The notes under the pieces are model-generated. The model was not told the DNA's origin and did no database searches. It saw only the letters and a program-made list of their open reading frames with translations. From positions 434,001 to 498,000 of the forward strand of contig NZ_CP012836.1 of NCBI RefSeq assembly GCF_001593605.1: a stretch of DNA of 64,000 nt, written 5' to 3'. A program made the translations under genes and the position numbers. The stretch comes from Algoriphagus sanaruensis. Its GTDB lineage: Bacteria > Bacteroidota > Bacteroidia > Cytophagales > Cyclobacteriaceae. Below, piece by piece: positions 61,337-64,000 of the stretch; the stretch's first letter is position 1, and every line of letters begins with the position of its first letter.

Positions 61337-61717
61337 TTAATCCTCTTCCTCTTCGTCTTCCTCTGGAGCAGGCGGAATATTCAAACTGGAAATTACCTGA
61401 TCCATGTGCTGCGCATAACTTGCTGAATCATCGGGGAAAAATGCAAGCTCAGGAATTACCCGTACGGTCTTTCCAATACGCTTCGCCAATGCATGACGGA
61501 TTTCCTTTTTGTGCTCATCAATCAGTTCAAAGGTCTTTTTCGGGTCAGCAATTAAAAAACTCAAGTACGCCTTGGCAAACCCTAAATCTGGACTGACCAT
61601 TACTCGGGTAATGGTCACTAGTGCTCTTCCGACAAGATGTTTGGCCTCTTTTTGAAAAATGTCGCCAAGTTCTTTCTGGATGAGTTTGGCATATTTTTGT
61701 TGTCTTTTACTTTCCAT
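61337..61717 (-). CDS. rbfA: Ribosome-binding factor A
   Basis: This 126-residue KH-like protein helps 16S rRNA maturation and cold adaptation by acting on the 30S subunit. It starts MESKRQQKYAKLIQKELGD and contains LVTITRVMVSPDLGFAKAYL and HALAKRIGKTVRVIPELAFF. The F-F-P-D-D-S-A pattern near the end is typical. An acidic tail (APEEDEEEED) is extra but common in Bacteroidota. It is the first gene before the FtsX-like permease (14-base gap). Confidence 0.93.
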   Translation of the reverse strand: MESKRQQKYAKLIQKELGDIFQKEAKHLVGRALVTITRVMVSPDLGFAKAYLSFLIADPKKTFELIDEHKKEIRHALAKRIGKTVRVIPELAFFPDDSASYAQHMDQVISSLNIPPAPEEDEEEED

Positions 61718-61802
61718 GTCAAGTATTTGTGAACAAATTTAGCGAAATACTTGGGCAAGCTTTAATTTCGGCCCAAATCATACCTTAATCTACTTACCTC
61801 CC

Positions 61803-63188
61803 TTGCTTAGTTTTTTCAAAGTCAACGATCCATTTCGGCTTTTGTTTGTGGCGCTATACCTACTCTTGATCGGAGTAGTAGGTTGGATCTTTTTCCCGGC
61901 TGGGCTAAGCAAACCCTTGCTTCAGTATTTGGTTTTGGGGGAGCGGCTTAATGAAGGAATGGTCTTGTACCGCGATATAATCGATGATATTGGGCCGCTA
62001 TCAGCAGGTCTATTTAGTCTTTTGGATTGGATTTTTGGTAGAAATCCGATCGTGTATGAGATTCTCGGTCGTGTCTTAATCTTTCTTCAGGCATTTTATT
62101 GGAATGTCATGTTGATTCGATACCGCGTTTTTCAGGAAAACACTTACCTGCCGGCCTTAATTTTCACTGCCCTTTTCCAAATTTCATTTGACCTCAATTA
62201 CCTATCCCCACAGCTATTGGGGGGTACGTTTTTAGTGTTTGCACTTGGTCAACTTTTTTCTCAAACGGTTTTACAAAAGGAAACAAGCGAATCCACCTTG
62301 CTAATAGGGCTTTATGGCGGCATCGCAGCTGGATTTCATTTGAATTATATCCTTTTTTTACCCTACCTACTACTTGCAGGTATCGCTATCAGCGGTTTTA
62401 ACTTCCGGCAAGTCATCCTTTCTTTGGTCGGCTTCATTGCACCTATTTTATTGATTTTAGTCTTTTCCTTTTGGAATAATTCCCTCAGTGAAATATTCAC
62501 CCTTTTTCCTTTCCTCTTTTCTTATTCAAAATATCCTTACGTTCCTTGGATTCAAATTCTAGCCTTTATAGGACTTCCTTTTTTGTTGGGCTTTCTGGGA
62601 TATGTATTTAGTGCCTTTTTTGCAGGATCTACAATCAATCAGCAAAAGCAGCGACAACTGATTTTCATTTGGCTGATTTTTGGAAGCTTGGAGTTTTTCT
62701 TGGTAAAAAGACAAGCGCCTTTTCAACTGGAAATCCTTTTTCCCAGTTTGGTTTATCTAATCACCGCATTTTTCATCCATGGAGGAAACAACCTATTGGT
62801 TCGGTTCGCATTTCTTTTGATTGTTTTTGGACTTCCAGCCTATGGTTGGTGGTTTTGGGGATCAAATTCTTCCAACTCATACTTGATCCCAGAATCTATA
62901 TCACATGCTGAAATTTCCGGAAGAAAGATTTTGGTCTGGGACGATCAGCCCGAACTGTATTTGAATAATAGCCTAGGGGGCCCATTCTTAAATCCTCAAC
63001 TTTCGAGTCGATTATTAGCAAGTGAATTAAATCTCAGCGAAAAATCCACGATTTATCAAGCTTTTACACGACAAAAGCCTGAGTTTATTTTTGATAATTC
63101 AGGAACATTTAAAGCTTTTCTATCTGAATTTCCTGCCTTGCAAAAGTGGTACACAGAAAATGAAAAGGGAGTTTTTCAGCTCAAATAA
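61803..63188 (+). CDS. Polytopic membrane protein, possible DUF6427-like
   Basis: This 461-residue protein has about ten membrane segments, e.g. LLFVALYLLLIGVVGWIFF, IFTALFQISFDLNYL, LIGLYGGIAAGFHLNY and FAFLLIVFGLPAYGWWFW. The opening MLSFFKVNDPFRLLF resembles DUF6427 proteins of Bacteroidota, but it is longer than many. The last 90 residues are soluble (KILVWDDQPELYLNNSLG), which recalls dolichol-mannose/PMT-like or other GT-C glycosyltransferases. No catalytic motif is certain. The frame opens at TTG (61803); no ATG fits the N-terminus. It is divergent from rbfA by 85 bases. Confidence 0.6.
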   Translation: MLSFFKVNDPFRLLFVALYLLLIGVVGWIFFPAGLSKPLLQYLVLGERLNEGMVLYRDIIDDIGPLSAGLFSLLDWIFGRNPIVYEILGRVLIFLQAFYWNVMLIRYRVFQENTYLPALIFTALFQISFDLNYLSPQLLGGTFLVFALGQLFSQTVLQKETSESTLLIGLYGGIAAGFHLNYILFLPYLLLAGIAISGFNFRQVILSLVGFIAPILLILVFSFWNNSLSEIFTLFPFLFSYSKYPYVPWIQILAFIGLPFLLGFLGYVFSAFFAGSTINQQKQRQLIFIWLIFGSLEFFLVKRQAPFQLEILFPSLVYLITAFFIHGGNNLLVRFAFLLIVFGLPAYGWWFWGSNSSNSYLIPESISHAEISGRKILVWDDQPELYLNNSLGGPFLNPQLSSRLLASELNLSEKSTIYQAFTRQKPEFIFDNSGTFKAFLSEFPALQKWYTENEKGVFQLK

Positions 63189-63270
63189 GTCCAACTAGTA
63201 AATTTCATTTTGCCTTTTTTAACATCCCAAATTCCTCCTGACATCGGGTGATAATGGCTACCTTTAGCTC

Positions 63271-64000
63271 ATGGCAAAATTTTCATTAAACTATTTGGCT
63301 GGTCTGGGTTTTGGATTAGCCGCGATGGGTTGTACCAGCACCAATTTGCTGACTACATCACCCTTGACTATAACTCCTGCTCAATCCCGAAATACTCCTC
63401 TGAGTGACCAAGAAGAAAAAAGATGGGGTCATTTGGATTTGGAAAAAGATACGGTTCCTGGCATGTCCATTGACCGTGCGTATAATGAGCTATTAAAACG
63501 AAAAAAGGCTAAACCGATCCTTGTTGCAGTAATTGATTCTGGAATTGATTTGGATCATGAAGACCTCAAAGAAGTCCTTTGGGTGAATCCTGGAGAAAAG
63601 CCAAATGATGGAATTGACAACGATGGAAACGGATATATTGATGATATTCATGGCTATAACTTCCTCGGAGAATCCTACCACGAGCAACTCGAATTTGTCC
63701 GAATCCTTCGTCTAAAAATCGGTGACGAATCCCTGCAAGCTGCAGCAAGAGCAGAATTGGAAGCGGAACTTCCGGAGGCTCAGGGAACACTTCCACAGCT
63801 TGAGCAGATACAAAAGATCATCACCATGGCTCATCAAAACATTCAAAAGGAGCTAGGAAAAGAATACTATTCGCTTGAAGATTTAGAAAAATACAAGCCT
63901 AAATCCCCGCAAGAAGAGCAAATCGTGGGACTTTTATCCCAAGTTTTTGGAATGGGCCAATCAGTTCCTGAAGCTTTAGCGGATCTTCAGGAAGGAATTA
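63271..64000 (+). CDS. S8 (subtilisin-like) serine protease, 5' part only
   Basis: The gene starts at ATG 63271 and runs open to the window end: 243 residues are visible. The N-terminus looks like a lipoprotein signal (GLGFGLAAMGCTSTN). The catalytic Asp is in LVAVIDSGIDLDHEDL near residue 89, followed by EKPNDGIDNDGNGYIDDI, a calcium-binding-like loop seen in Bacteroidota S8 proteases. The His and Ser motifs (HGTH, GTSM) are not yet reached after 150 more residues, so a long insertion lies between. An envelope-attached protease is inferred. Confidence 0.85.
   Translation, partial: MAKFSLNYLAGLGFGLAAMGCTSTNLLTTSPLTITPAQSRNTPLSDQEEKRWGHLDLEKDTVPGMSIDRAYNELLKRKKAKPILVAVIDSGIDLDHEDLKEVLWVNPGEKPNDGIDNDGNGYIDDIHGYNFLGESYHEQLEFVRILRLKIGDESLQAAARAELEAELPEAQGTLPQLEQIQKIITMAHQNIQKELGKEYYSLEDLEKYKPKSPQEEQIVGLLSQVFGMGQSVPEALADLQEGI

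Noticed and set aside
1..64000. Mobile elements or horizontally acquired islands
   Set aside because: No transposase, integrase, tRNA-flanked island, phage gene or sharp change in base or codon use is visible.

Overview
The window looks like chromosomal DNA from an aerobic, AT-rich Bacteroidota bacterium, most probably a marine or soil member of the Cytophagales (Cyclobacteriaceae / Algoriphagus-like). The signs are a SusC/SusD pair, GldE, several SC-lipobox lipoproteins, DUF3857/DUF3858 transglutaminase-like proteins, a CrtD-type carotenoid desaturase, little Shine-Dalgarno signal, several TTG starts, and promoter-like TAnnTTTG boxes with an upstream TTG. I see no rRNA, tRNA, CRISPR array, insertion sequence, prophage or plasmid gene. 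The genus is an inference from gene content, not a measured match.

Layout. 0-4.3 kb: two small conserved genes on the plus strand face a minus-strand operon running HU protein, TPR protein, a 29-residue AURKAIP1/COX24-like protein and RNase G. 4.3-7.3 kb: mutY, ssb and gldE. 7.7-13.7 kb: glutamate synthase gltB-gltD behind a long AT-rich leader. 13.8-21.1 kb: a Spy-like protein, type II NADH dehydrogenase, YebC, a YjjX-type NTPase, an unknown secreted protein, an M28 peptidase and a ClC channel. 21.1-21.3 kb: a gene-free region holding three exact DnaA boxes and one near match. 21.5-32.8 kb: mtgA, a methyltransferase, two DUF3857-family proteins, a MaoC hydratase, tcdA, a TatD hydrolase, a serine hydrolase and a TonB-dependent receptor.

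33-43 kb: superoxide dismutase, tadA, a PiT-like transporter divergent from an NptA Na/Pi transporter, deoC with an AlaDH/PNT-like dehydrogenase, an ICMT-like methyltransferase, three FKBP lipoproteins, an NrnA-type phosphoesterase and ndk. 43-50 kb: a gene-free stretch with a possible decayed repeat, CrtD, a DUF202 protein and a SusC/SusD pair. 50.4-61.7 kb: a 2H phosphoesterase, a universal stress protein, an exopolysaccharide patch (WcaJ-like transferase, two methyltransferases, an MsbA-like ABC exporter), a SolA-like oxidase, a coiled-coil protein, a TPR protein, and rbfA with an FtsX/LolE-like permease. 61.8-64 kb: a polytopic membrane protein and the start of an S8 protease cut by the window end.

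Most of the window is housekeeping and cell-envelope function. No clear new multi-gene defence or biosynthetic system is visible. The points most worth following are the DnaA-box cluster, the paired phosphate-type transporters, the FKBP lipoprotein trio with a shared insertion, the active/inactive transglutaminase pair, and the repeated four-base stop-to-stop overlaps of convergent genes.
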